From assembly GCF_009905545.1 (NCBI RefSeq), contig NZ_JAAALB010000054.1, positions 1-35,497 on the forward strand: a DNA stretch of 35,497 bases, read 5' to 3'. How positions within the stretch are numbered: position 1 is the first letter of the stretch; every line of letters starts with the position of its first letter. This DNA is from Cellulophaga sp. BC115SP. GTDB lineage: Bacteria > Bacteroidota > Bacteroidia > Cytophagales > Spirosomataceae. A program made the translations under genes and the position numbers. The notes beneath the pieces were generated by a model. It was not told the DNA's origin and did not search any database. It was given only the letters and a program-made list of their open reading frames with translations. This document shows, one piece after another, positions 1 through 7,880 of this stretch.

Positions 1-4
1 AAAT

Positions 5-36
5 AAAAAATCCACCCGTATTTGAGTGGATTTTTT
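5..36. terminator. Bidirectional hairpin terminator at window edge
   Basis: Eleven-base arms (5-15 and 26-36, core TCCAC/GTGGA with A6 and T6 flanks) surround a 10-nt loop. The A-run on one side and T-run on the other let it work as an intrinsic terminator in either direction. The gene it serves on the left lies outside the window. Confidence 0.7.
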
Positions 37-246
37 GTAGGCCTTCGCAGGAAAAAGTAATTTTCAAGGGAAGCCTAATTAGTCACGCACTGCGTGGCGA
101 ATTATCGTGGACACATTATCGTTTGCTCCTAAAGGTACAAAATGAAAAAGCCTGTCAGTATTATTTATAGGAGTCTATTGATAATCAATGTATTATAGAG
201 TGACAAGTTCAAGACATTGCTAAGAAAGGTTAGTAGCAAGCCAGAA

Positions 247-306
247 AAACGATTAATCGAATCAGAGAAATCATTTCAACAAAAGAACCCGTAATGATTT
301 CTCTGA
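247..306 (-). terminator. Probable terminator of the first WYL gene
   Basis: A perfect 14-bp inverted repeat (262-275 and 293-306, TCAGAGAAATCATT) with a 17-nt loop lies just beyond the stop of the minus-strand WYL gene. It is followed, reading leftwards, by the self-complementary CGATTAATCG and a short T-run. The remaining sequence from 37 to 246 shows no gene. Confidence 0.5.
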
Positions 307-319
307 CGAAGGACAATGA

Positions 320-1300
320 CTACATCCCATATTTTCTAGCCATTTCCTGAATGTGTTCAATCATTTTTTCTCGTAAATGAAGCGGTTCGAGAATTTCAAG
401 ATCTTTGCCAAATTCGAGTAGCTTCGCAAAAAGCTCGTTATTAAATCGTAGTTGATAAGTGAATACTACGTGTGTTTCGCTAGTTTCTTCGGATACTTCT
501 TGCTGACTATGGTGTAATGGCTTGGTCCTGATATAGTTGGCTCTTGGGAGATCCACCTTGATTTTGACAGTTTCTAATGCTGCATAAGTCTCTGTTTCTG
601 CATCGTAGAGATAGGTAAAACCAATAATGTCATTGAGAAAAGCTAGGTCATTAGGTTTTTGTTGTCTAAAAGGTAAAGCTGATTTTTCAATGGCAAGTAT
701 TCTATCTAAGGCTAAATTATAGATTTTCCCTTTTTTGTGTTCATAACCATACACATGCCAACGGTTATGATATTCTTTTAGCATATAAGGACTTATGCTG
801 TATTCTGTTTTGGATTTAGAAAAATCGTGAAAGTGAATCTTAAGTGTTTTCTTATCTTTGATGGCATTATAAATTTCTTGTAACCTCTTTAAGCCCGCAT
901 ATTCGTCATTTTGTTCAAATTGGACAAATGATTCTTTTGATTGAGAAGATACTCTTTCGTTTAACTTGATTCGTACTTCTTCTAGTCCTTTGAACTGTGG
1001 GAATGCAGCAAATTGTTCAAACAAACTATTGAGTTCTATTGCTAGCTGAAAATCATCGATATTAAATAATTTGTACAACGAGAATTCCTTGGTATAGAAG
1101 TATATGCCTTTTTCACGTTTAATTGGTGCGTCGAACACCTCCTTCATCTTTTCTATATCATTGAAAACTGTTTTTTTTGTTACTCCTTGGTTTTTAGTAA
1201 TATAGGCTTTTTCTATATCTGTCCATCTTACGGGAATACCACGACTAAGAAGGTCATGTAAAATTTCAAATCTTTTGAATTGTTTTTGATTTACTGCCAT
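320..1300 (-). CDS. WYL-domain transcriptional regulator
   Basis: A 326-residue cytoplasmic regulator. Residues 1-75 form a winged helix-turn-helix (VTKKTVFNDIEKM is the recognition-helix region). Residues about 145-210 form the WYL domain, with NRWHVYGY at 179-186; the eponymous Trp-Tyr-Leu reads Trp-His-Val here. The C-terminus (TKPLHHSQ, then LEPLHLREKM) matches the second WYL protein of the window at 19749-20765 closely, so the two are paralogues. The gene diverges from a cupin gene, with a perfect 9-bp inverted repeat between them that is a likely autoregulatory operator. WYL regulators commonly control defence or DNA-damage genes and sense a ligand, often nucleic acid; the ligand here is unknown. 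The ATG at 1298-1300 is the natural start. Confidence 0.9.
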   Translation of the reverse strand: MAVNQKQFKRFEILHDLLSRGIPVRWTDIEKAYITKNQGVTKKTVFNDIEKMKEVFDAPIKREKGIYFYTKEFSLYKLFNIDDFQLAIELNSLFEQFAAFPQFKGLEEVRIKLNERVSSQSKESFVQFEQNDEYAGLKRLQEIYNAIKDKKTLKIHFHDFSKSKTEYSISPYMLKEYHNRWHVYGYEHKKGKIYNLALDRILAIEKSALPFRQQKPNDLAFLNDIIGFTYLYDAETETYAALETVKIKVDLPRANYIRTKPLHHSQQEVSEETSETHVVFTYQLRFNNELFAKLLEFGKDLEILEPLHLREKMIEHIQEMARKYGM

Positions 1301-1311
1301 AGTTTATAAAT

Positions 1312-1334
1312 TTAGTGTAATTACTTTACACTAA
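1312..1334. promoter_or_regulatory. Inverted-repeat operator between WYL gene and cupin gene
   Basis: TTAGTGTAA (1312-1320) and its exact complement TTACACTAA (1326-1334) are separated by 5 nt. The site is 11 nt upstream of the WYL start codon and just upstream of the -7 box of the divergent gene, so a bound dimer could block both promoters. Assigning it to the WYL protein is inference from position. Confidence 0.6.
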
Positions 1335-1341
1335 TATACGC

Positions 1342-1349
1342 CAACTTTG
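1342..1349 (+). promoter_or_regulatory. Candidate -7 promoter box for cupin operon
   Basis: CAACTTTG resembles the Bacteroidota -7 consensus TAnnTTTG with one mismatch. No clear -33 TTTG is seen; the region where it should lie is occupied by the inverted-repeat operator. Confidence 0.4.
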
Positions 1350-1370
1350 CATTCGAAACAAGTCGAAAAC

Positions 1371-1419
1371 CTTAAACTTTTATACGACCTTCAATACTCC
1401 AATTCACACGCCTTCTTTC
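1371..1419 (+). promoter_or_regulatory. ATG-less translation-start block, twin of 20867-20916
   Basis: CTTAA (1371-1375), then ACTTTTAT, then ACGACCTTCAATA (1384-1396). The same block precedes the helicase gene at 20867-20890. The genes at 2339, 22398 and 23758 have CTTAA, then 11-13 nt, then ATGACGAC. Here the ATG is missing and the spacing is 6-8 nt shorter. The frame of the cupin gene is open from 1321 and reads TTFNTPIHTPSF from 1384, which looks like genuine N-terminal coding sequence. Confidence 0.55.
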
Positions 1420-1449
1420 GCTGCCAAAGCAGCATCTATTCATTACGGT

Positions 1450-2253
1450 TTGCCAAGCGATGCACATTCTTTTAGGAATGATACGGTTTTGTTGTTTGAG
1501 CCTAATGCTTCAAATGAAGTAGGGGTATGTCTGCGTCAGGCATTGAGTACGGGTAGTTTGTTGGTGCTCGAAAATTGTGTTGCGGACTTGTTGCTTCGTG
1601 ATGTCAATGGCTCGATGATTAGCCAGATTATTGCTTGTTTGGGTAGTCCTGAGTTGCGTGGGCAATTATTTAGTTTGTTTATGATGGATGAAACTTCGGC
1701 ACTTCGTACCGTGAATGCCTCGTATCATCATGACAATGGGTTTGAAAAATGGGTATTGATTAACCATCCAGATTTCAAATTGCGTTTGCATGTTTATGAG
1801 GCTTCTAGTTTGATTCCGCAAGAAAATCGCCATAATCACGCTTGGGATTTTGCTTCGTATATCATAGAGGGTTGTTTGGAAAATACGTTCTATGAGTTGG
1901 ATGATTTGAGTGGTGAGGAGCTACTAATGCACTATCAATATAGTCCAGTGCAGGGTGGGGCGTATCATACAGAGTTGTTGAATCCAAGTCAGCGTTTACG
2001 TCGCTCGGCCAATCTTACCTTGTCTGGTGGACGAGCCTATTTTTTGCCTGCTACTGTGATTCACCGTATCAATAGTGAGCATACGTTTAAGCAACGTACC
2101 TCTACACTGATGCTTACGGGTAAGCGACGCACTTATCACTGTGATTTGTTTGCCGAAAAGGAGTTTGTTCACACCGAAACACCTACTAGGAGAATGTCGC
2201 TCGACCATCTACACCATCGAATCGAGACACTTTCCTATGGTCTGACAGCATAG
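1450..2253 (+). CDS. Cupin-fold protein, putative metal-dependent enzyme
   Basis: At least 267 residues. The C-terminal half carries both cupin motifs. Motif 1 is NRHNHAWDFASYIIEG (about 126-141), with His128 and His130 as likely metal ligands. Motif 2 is GRAYFLPATVIHRIN (about 194-208), with His205. The N-terminal half is not recognised. Cysteine-dioxygenase-like or other cupin oxygenase activity is possible, but the substrate is unknown. The stated start is a TTG. The same frame is open 129 nt further upstream with no ATG, and shared leader similarity suggests the ancestral protein began 22-23 codons earlier, near 1381-1384. It is the first gene of a short plus-strand operon with the GreA-like gene, divergent from a WYL regulator. 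If the start codon really was lost, this may be a weakly translated or dead gene. Confidence 0.75.
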   Translation: MPSDAHSFRNDTVLLFEPNASNEVGVCLRQALSTGSLLVLENCVADLLLRDVNGSMISQIIACLGSPELRGQLFSLFMMDETSALRTVNASYHHDNGFEKWVLINHPDFKLRLHVYEASSLIPQENRHNHAWDFASYIIEGCLENTFYELDDLSGEELLMHYQYSPVQGGAYHTELLNPSQRLRRSANLTLSGGRAYFLPATVIHRINSEHTFKQRTSTLMLTGKRRTYHCDLFAEKEFVHTETPTRRMSLDHLHHRIETLSYGLTA

Positions 2254-2261
2254 TAGTAATG

Positions 2262-2289
2262 GAGGTGGGCTTTGCCCATCTCTATTTTT
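2262..2289 (+). terminator. Hairpin terminator or attenuator after cupin gene
   Basis: GAGGTGGGC (2262-2270) pairs with GCCCATCTC (2274-2282), with one G-U pair and a TTT loop, followed by TATTTTT. It lies between the cupin gene and the GreA-like gene and may reduce read-through into the latter. Confidence 0.6.
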
Positions 2290-2338
2290 CTTTAATTCAA
2301 ATTTTTATTTTTTATAAATCAACTTAATCGATACCATC

Positions 2339-2827
2339 ATGACGACAATGACACAAAAAACATATATTACTGTTCAAGGTAAAATTACATTGGAAGAACG
2401 CCTTATTTCTCTTGAAAAAGAATTAAAAGAAATTCAAGAGGAAAAAGCAGTGGCATATCATGCCTCAGGCGATGGCTGGCATGATAATCCTGGGTGGATT
2501 CAGATTGGACAAATAGAGGAGCGTTTGAGCAAGGAAATCATTTTGATGCGTCAAAAACTAGCTCAATCCGTAGTGATTGCTTCGGAACAACGTAGTTCTG
2601 ACCGTGTGCAAATTGGGTCAATTGTTCGTATTTGTCAGTATCATGGAGCACAGGTGCGAGAAATGGTTTTTGAGATTGTAGGAAGTGGCGAAACGAATAT
2701 TGCTCAAAAGCGATTGGCTTATGATACACCTTTGGGTGCTGCGCTTATCAATCAAGAGAGAGGAACTTCCACTACTTTTGAAGCTCCGGCAGGATTGGTG
2801 CGGATTGACATTTTGGATATAACCTAG
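2339..2827 (+). CDS. GreA/GreB-family transcription elongation factor-like protein
   Basis: 162 residues, close to the roughly 158 of GreA. Residues 15-80 form the antiparallel coiled coil that in GreA enters the RNA polymerase secondary channel. The tip reads GDGWHDNPGW (44-53), where GreA has GDLSENAEY; acidic residues are retained at the tip, though altered. Residues about 88-160 match the FKBP-like C-terminal domain (VQIGSIVRI, FEIVGSGETN, PLGAALINQ). It would rescue or modulate stalled RNA polymerase. As an accessory-replicon copy beside a WYL regulator it is more likely a specialised Gre-like factor than the housekeeping GreA. It begins ATGACGACAATGAC, sharing the ATGACGAC start block with two genes of the second WYL module. 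Confidence 0.85.
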   Translation: MTTMTQKTYITVQGKITLEERLISLEKELKEIQEEKAVAYHASGDGWHDNPGWIQIGQIEERLSKEIILMRQKLAQSVVIASEQRSSDRVQIGSIVRICQYHGAQVREMVFEIVGSGETNIAQKRLAYDTPLGAALINQERGTSTTFEAPAGLVRIDILDIT

Positions 2828-3004
2828 TGAATAGGATATTTTACCTACTTCAGGCAATAAGCTTTATCCCACAAGCTAAACGTTTAAATTTCTCATTTAA
2901 AAAATTCCTGCTTCATGTATGTAGCTTATCGCCTAGATAGTAGCTTAATTAAGTAATCGTATTTGACATGATAACCTAGGTGATTATTAGGTATTTTTAT
3001 GAAT

Positions 3005-3048
3005 AAAAAAAGGCATTACTTAAGGTTCGATTTGAATTTGATTGCCTT
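3005..3048 (-). terminator. Possible terminator of the mannan operon
   Basis: On the minus strand AAGGCA (3043-3048) and TGCCTT (3010-3015) could pair across a 27-nt loop, followed by a run of T. It is four bases beyond the last gene of the operon. The long loop makes this a moderate call. Confidence 0.4.
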
Positions 3049-3051
3049 CAG

Positions 3052-4236
3052 TTACTTTTTGCTTAATTTAAGCATACTGATTCGTGCATATAGCTCAGCA
3101 ATGCAAGCCTCATCTAGTAACCATTTCGGTTTTTCCAATTCTTTTGCATCAGGTGTCCAGCTATGTGTTATCAAACCATATTTATCTCTGGAGTTTTCCC
3201 AAGCATAATCAAGGCTTTTTATGACGGCTTTAATATAAGTCTCGTTGCCATCAATATGATATAACCTCTCATATCCACGATACAGTACAGTTACAAACCA
3301 AGGAAGGTCGATATGTAATTGCAGAGTAGGTTTTTTGTTTTGTGCGGTAAAATGTTTGAATGTACCAGCTGCTACTGCTTGTGCTTCTTTTAAATAGCTG
3401 ATATCGTGTGTAAACTCATATAACATTACTGCTGCTTCAAGCATCGTTCCAGAGTTGTATGTCCACTGCGTATAGTTAATCGAGCCATCTGGCTTTTTAT
3501 CATTCCAGTAAACACCCGTAGAGTCTCTTAAGTTATCGTGCATCCAAGTATAAAATCGCTTACCCCAATTCAGATAAAAAGGGTCGTTGGTTGCTTTATA
3601 CAAGTGCAATGCTGATAAAGTAGCCATTCCATTACTACACGCTGGTTTTTGGTCGTTGTGTCCCTCCAACCATGTCACGCCGCCTCCAATATTATCACTC
3701 CATCCACTTAATATAAATGTGAAGGTTTCTTTTGCCTTTTTTAAATAGGCAGGTCTTTTGGTACTGATATAAGCTTCTGCATAGTCGATAGCTACCAATC
3801 CGTTGTCATCGTAATATCTATCCGATTTGTCCAACATTACAGGATAAGCCTGATAGCCCCCTGGTTTGCGTATGGTATCCTTGTAGGTTTCGTAGCCCAA
3901 AGAAAGACTATCTAAATAAACTAAATATTTATTTTTCACAGCAGGAACCTTTATGAGTACATTCGTTGCTGAAAACATCCCAGAGAATGGCCATAGAAAA
4001 CTAACTTCTTTTTCATTGACACTCCCACCTTGTAAATAGGTTAGCGAATCTTGTTTTCCAGATGGAAAATTTTCTGAAAATAACTTATATTTATCGACCC
4101 TATACCGCTTCCAGATGTTACTATACATTTCTTCTGCTCTTTTGAGATATTGTTTGGATGAAACCATTTCTTGTGATTTCCCAGTTTGAGTCACACCCAG
4201 TAACAACATTAGCGTAATTGAAATTAGAGCTTTCAT
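3052..4236 (-). CDS. GH76 alpha-1,6-mannanase, exported
   Basis: 394 residues with an N-terminal signal peptide (hydrophobic 4-16, then KSQE). It has the (alpha/alpha)6 barrel pattern of GH76, with the conserved paired aspartates in RYYDDNGLVAID (Asp143-Asp144) and WNDKKPDG/YTQWTYNSGTML further on. GH76 enzymes hydrolyse alpha-1,6-mannan backbones by a retaining mechanism. It is the last gene of the minus-strand locus, 24 bp after the GH92 gene. It lacks a lipobox, unlike the other GH76 of this locus (6645-7880), so the two may act in different compartments: periplasm here, outer surface there. Confidence 0.85.
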   Translation of the reverse strand: MKALISITLMLLLGVTQTGKSQEMVSSKQYLKRAEEMYSNIWKRYRVDKYKLFSENFPSGKQDSLTYLQGGSVNEKEVSFLWPFSGMFSATNVLIKVPAVKNKYLVYLDSLSLGYETYKDTIRKPGGYQAYPVMLDKSDRYYDDNGLVAIDYAEAYISTKRPAYLKKAKETFTFILSGWSDNIGGGVTWLEGHNDQKPACSNGMATLSALHLYKATNDPFYLNWGKRFYTWMHDNLRDSTGVYWNDKKPDGSINYTQWTYNSGTMLEAAVMLYEFTHDISYLKEAQAVAAGTFKHFTAQNKKPTLQLHIDLPWFVTVLYRGYERLYHIDGNETYIKAVIKSLDYAWENSRDKYGLITHSWTPDAKELEKPKWLLDEACIAELYARISMLKLSKK

Positions 4237-4260
4237 TTTATGTTTTATTTGTGTTGAAAA

Positions 4261-6603
4261 CTATTGGACAGACGGAGGTGGAACCTGAGTGCCCCATTTT
4301 GTATTAGGTTTGTTTGTCATTACTAAAACAAGCTTCCCTCCTTTCATCAGATCATTTTTGTATAACCAACAATTATTTAATGGTACCCCGTTAAATTGTG
4401 CTGATTGAATGTAAACATTCTCTTTAGCATTATTTTTTGTTTCAATCACCAATTGTTTACCATTACCTAATTGTATGGATGCTTTATCAAATAGAGGACT
4501 TCCTATTTCTACAATTGGGCGACTATCTGTAAATCCTTTTACGTCAAACAAACCAAGAGCTGCCATCACATACCATGAACCTAACTGTCCCTGATCTTCA
4601 TCTTGCCCATATCCGTAACCATGAATAGGCTCTGTACCATAAAATTCATTACAAATTGCCCTTGTCCACTTTTGGGTAAGCCATGGTTTTCCAGAAAAAT
4701 TAAATAACCAGCTAATATGAAGATTGGGCTGATTACCATGATTGTACAGTGATTTTATCCCTGCAAAAGCGTCTATTTCTTTTCCACCCCCAAAATCAAG
4801 TTTTTGAGCAGTTTCAAAAATATCTTCAAGTCTTTTGTTGAACTCAACCTTTCCTACCGCTTTAATTAGCTCATTCGGATTATGTGGTACAAAAAACGTA
4901 TATTGTATAGCGTTTCCTTCTTGAAAGCCACGCCAAGCTTGTAATGGGTCAAAATTATCGATGAATTTACCATTAACAGTTTTTGGTCGTATTAGCTTTA
5001 ATGTACTGTCGTATAGGTATTTCCAACCTTCTGCATATTTTATCAATTTACTGTAGTCTTGCTTTTTACCAAGAGATTTGGCCATTTGTGCTGCCGCAAA
5101 TGCACTAAAAGAATATTCAAGGGTGTGCGATGCTGAGAAGTGTGAACCCGTCGAATCAGTGTTATCCGCTTCTAAATACGGAGAGTAACCATGCTCGACA
5201 AATGCCTTAACATCCATTTTACCTGATCCTACTTTACGATTCTTCCATGATAATTCATTTGCTTTTATGGCTTCATAGGCAAGCTTTACGTCATAATCTC
5301 TAATGCCTGCTTGGTAAGCTCCTGCAATAGCTAAACCCACGAAATTGGTACCTACGCCAGAAACAAAATTGCTATTGGCAATACCATCTCCAAACCAGCC
5401 TCTTTCTTTATAAATTTCTAATTGGGTTTTCACAAAGTCATTGTACCGCTCAGGATAGCTGAGTGCCCACAGTTGTGTCAAATTCCAATAGCCTCCCCAG
5501 ATAGCGTCAGTATTATAAAAATTATAGCTAAATCGCCCTGCTTTATCTACTGGCAATTGTCCAATGGAACCATCGTGTCGTGGAAAAGTACCCTTAACAT
5601 CATTGGCGATTCCTCTACCCAACAAAGCGTGGTATAAACCTGTATAAAACTTGGTTTTGTTTGATAAATTCTCATCCGTAATTCGAATTCTGCCAAGTTG
5701 CTGATTCCATTCTTGTTGAGCCAGTTTTTTGGCATTGTTAAATGAGAGGGTCTGAGCCTCTGAAATGAGATTTACTTTTGCATTTTGAATACTTGTATAA
5801 GAAAGTCCCACTTTCATTTCAAGTACTTCGTTTTCTTTTGTATCAAATTCAAGGAAAATACCAGCACCTTTTCCACTTGCCTTTGAGGTGTTTTTAGAGA
5901 TATTATTGGCATCAAAAGCCCCAACATTTTTTGGCTTTTTGTTTATTTCACCCCAAAAATACATGGAGATTTGACCTTCTGAATCATAGGTCTGGACGTA
6001 CCTTGGATAGGTTGTAACAAATCCTTCAAAATGCGTTTCATCAATCATCCGCACAGAGGCATCTTTAACTTCGCCACTTTCGCCTTGCTTGTTACCAATA
6101 TCCAGAATAACTCTGGCTGAGTTGCTTGCTGGAAAAGTATAGCGGTGAAAGCCAACGTGTGCAGTAGCTGTTAATTCAGCAGTAACTTTATAATCATCTA
6201 AAAATACTTTGTAATAGCCTGGTTGTGCTATTTCATTTTTACGGTCAAATTGAGAGCGGTAGCCACTACTTGGCTTGTCTAAGTCGCCTGGTTTTACCCT
6301 CAGTTCGCCAGTACTTGGCATCACAGATACGCCACCGATTTGCCATTCATGGAAATGAACAAAACCCTCAATCGAATTATGTCTTACGTCGTAGCCAGTA
6401 GCTTCCCAACCCGAAGGATTGCCGTAATGCCCATTGGTTGAGGGTGCCAATTTAGCCATACCATGTGGTACAGCAGCGGGGGTATAAAAGAACCAACGGC
6501 TATGAGCTGTGCCTATGTTTGGGTCAACGTACTTCAATAAATCCTGCGAATAAATCGTAATGGTATTGAGTAAACCAAGCCCAGCGAAAAGTAGTCTTTT
6601 CAT
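4261..6603 (-). CDS. GH92 exo-alpha-mannosidase
   Basis: 780 residues, full length for GH92, with a signal peptide ending near residue 20. The N-terminal domain starts YVDPNIGTAHS and PAAVPHGMAKLAPS, typical of the family. The catalytic (alpha/alpha)6 domain has GYGYGQDEDQGQLGSWYVM (about 662-680), corresponding to the family motif around the catalytic acid. GH92 enzymes are calcium-dependent inverting exo-alpha-mannosidases that remove alpha-1,2, -1,3 or -1,4/1,6 mannose depending on subgroup; the linkage cannot be told here. It sits between two GH76 genes (41 bp and 24 bp gaps), giving an enzyme set for trimming side chains and cutting an alpha-mannan backbone. Confidence 0.93.
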   Translation of the reverse strand: MKRLLFAGLGLLNTITIYSQDLLKYVDPNIGTAHSRWFFYTPAAVPHGMAKLAPSTNGHYGNPSGWEATGYDVRHNSIEGFVHFHEWQIGGVSVMPSTGELRVKPGDLDKPSSGYRSQFDRKNEIAQPGYYKVFLDDYKVTAELTATAHVGFHRYTFPASNSARVILDIGNKQGESGEVKDASVRMIDETHFEGFVTTYPRYVQTYDSEGQISMYFWGEINKKPKNVGAFDANNISKNTSKASGKGAGIFLEFDTKENEVLEMKVGLSYTSIQNAKVNLISEAQTLSFNNAKKLAQQEWNQQLGRIRITDENLSNKTKFYTGLYHALLGRGIANDVKGTFPRHDGSIGQLPVDKAGRFSYNFYNTDAIWGGYWNLTQLWALSYPERYNDFVKTQLEIYKERGWFGDGIANSNFVSGVGTNFVGLAIAGAYQAGIRDYDVKLAYEAIKANELSWKNRKVGSGKMDVKAFVEHGYSPYLEADNTDSTGSHFSASHTLEYSFSAFAAAQMAKSLGKKQDYSKLIKYAEGWKYLYDSTLKLIRPKTVNGKFIDNFDPLQAWRGFQEGNAIQYTFFVPHNPNELIKAVGKVEFNKRLEDIFETAQKLDFGGGKEIDAFAGIKSLYNHGNQPNLHISWLFNFSGKPWLTQKWTRAICNEFYGTEPIHGYGYGQDEDQGQLGSWYVMAALGLFDVKGFTDSRPIVEIGSPLFDKASIQLGNGKQLVIETKNNAKENVYIQSAQFNGVPLNNCWLYKNDLMKGGKLVLVMTNKPNTKWGTQVPPPSVQ

Positions 6604-6644
6604 AATAATATTTTTTAATCCTTGTTGTTAATATTCCTGTCGTG

Positions 6645-7880
6645 TTATTTGTATTTTGACATGAGTGCTTGCACACGTTGCATCCACGCTTGGTCAACCC
6701 CTTCAAACTCTGGTGAGCGATTGCCACCACCAAAGCTTGCAAAAAAGTGATAACCATTGTTTGATGTATTTCTACAGGCAATATTTAGTCCATCAATGTT
6801 TTGTTGTGCATAGGTGAGCCAAGCTGGGTTTTTATCAGCTTCATAAAGTTTGATCATGGCTTGCGAACCCCAACCACACCAAGCAGGATTTACACGACTT
6901 TGAGCAGGGTCTGTCAAAAATATGTATGCCTTGGCAGCAGGATTCCATAGTGTAAGGTTCATTGCCCTGCCCAATGCTTGTGCTTTTTCCAAATAATTAC
7001 TATTTCCAAGTATTTTACTGTAAAGTAGGTAGGCTTCGACCATAATTGCATTGTCATAGGTAAATTTCTCAGTATGTAAGACAGATGCGTTGGGGCCATC
7101 ATACATCCAATTGAATAGACCACTCTGTGAATCATACATTTTTGACGTGAGCCATGTATCTACTTGTAAAGCCCAATTTTTATATACCACTTCTCCTGTA
7201 AGCTCATACAACCGCAAGAAAAGTTGTAAACATAAACCATTTGATTGAGTTGGCTTTTGTGTTTTTTGAGTACTCCACCAAAAGCCTCCTTCAGCTACAT
7301 TATCCCATAGCCCGCTTTTTATTAACCAGTCACCACAGGCCTTAGCTCTATTCAAATACGCCTGTTTGGTTGCACCAGAACTAACATCATAGGCACTCAA
7401 GTACACCATGCCAGTAAGAGCATTATCGTCTATGTATTTATCACCACCTGCTCCAGTACCATCTAGGTTACATGCGGCGAAATACCCCCCGTTACCGTTG
7501 TTGGAACGATCCCACATATTATCCATCCATGAAAATGTTTTATTCATGTACGTAAAATAAGTAGAATCTCCAGCGGCAATCATAGCAGCATCGGCGTATA
7601 TCTGACTGGTCACATACCATTCATATACGATGTTGGACTTGGAAGTAGTATTAGCTCTGTAGCTGCCATATTGGGTAAGTAAATTACTGGTAATGAAACC
7701 GTGAGTTTCTCTGGCTAGTTTCTGGTAATCTGCTTTTTTGACCGTTGTATCAATGGGTATGACTGGGAGCACAGTTTCCGAGTCGATATTTTTCTTTGAA
7801 CAAGAAAAAAAGCAAAGGAACATCAAAACTAATGGTTTTATTACCAACAGTTGTGATAAGTTATAGGGTTGTAATTTCAT
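6645..7880 (-). CDS. GH76 alpha-1,6-mannanase, lipoprotein
   Basis: 411 residues from the ATG at 7878-7880. This start gives a short hydrophobic segment ending in a lipobox (FFSC, Cys27), so the enzyme is probably anchored to the outer membrane. An ATG eight codons upstream would add residues inside the end of the SusE-like gene. The paired catalytic aspartates are in DKYIDDNAL (Asp151-Asp152), and GGFWWSTQKTQK and YDNAIMVEAYLLY fit the GH76 barrel. It overlaps the SusE-like stop by 20 bp, which suggests translational coupling. As a surface endo-mannanase it would release oligosaccharides for SusC/SusD import. Confidence 0.88.
   Translation of the reverse strand: MKLQPYNLSQLLVIKPLVLMFLCFFSCSKKNIDSETVLPVIPIDTTVKKADYQKLARETHGFITSNLLTQYGSYRANTTSKSNIVYEWYVTSQIYADAAMIAAGDSTYFTYMNKTFSWMDNMWDRSNNGNGGYFAACNLDGTGAGGDKYIDDNALTGMVYLSAYDVSSGATKQAYLNRAKACGDWLIKSGLWDNVAEGGFWWSTQKTQKPTQSNGLCLQLFLRLYELTGEVVYKNWALQVDTWLTSKMYDSQSGLFNWMYDGPNASVLHTEKFTYDNAIMVEAYLLYSKILGNSNYLEKAQALGRAMNLTLWNPAAKAYIFLTDPAQSRVNPAWCGWGSQAMIKLYEADKNPAWLTYAQQNIDGLNIACRNTSNNGYHFFASFGGGNRSPEFEGVDQAWMQRVQALMSKYK

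Noticed and set aside
2999-3208. Plus-strand frame of 69 codons
   Set aside because: It overlaps the end of the GH76 gene on the opposite strand and has no recognisable features; shadow frame.
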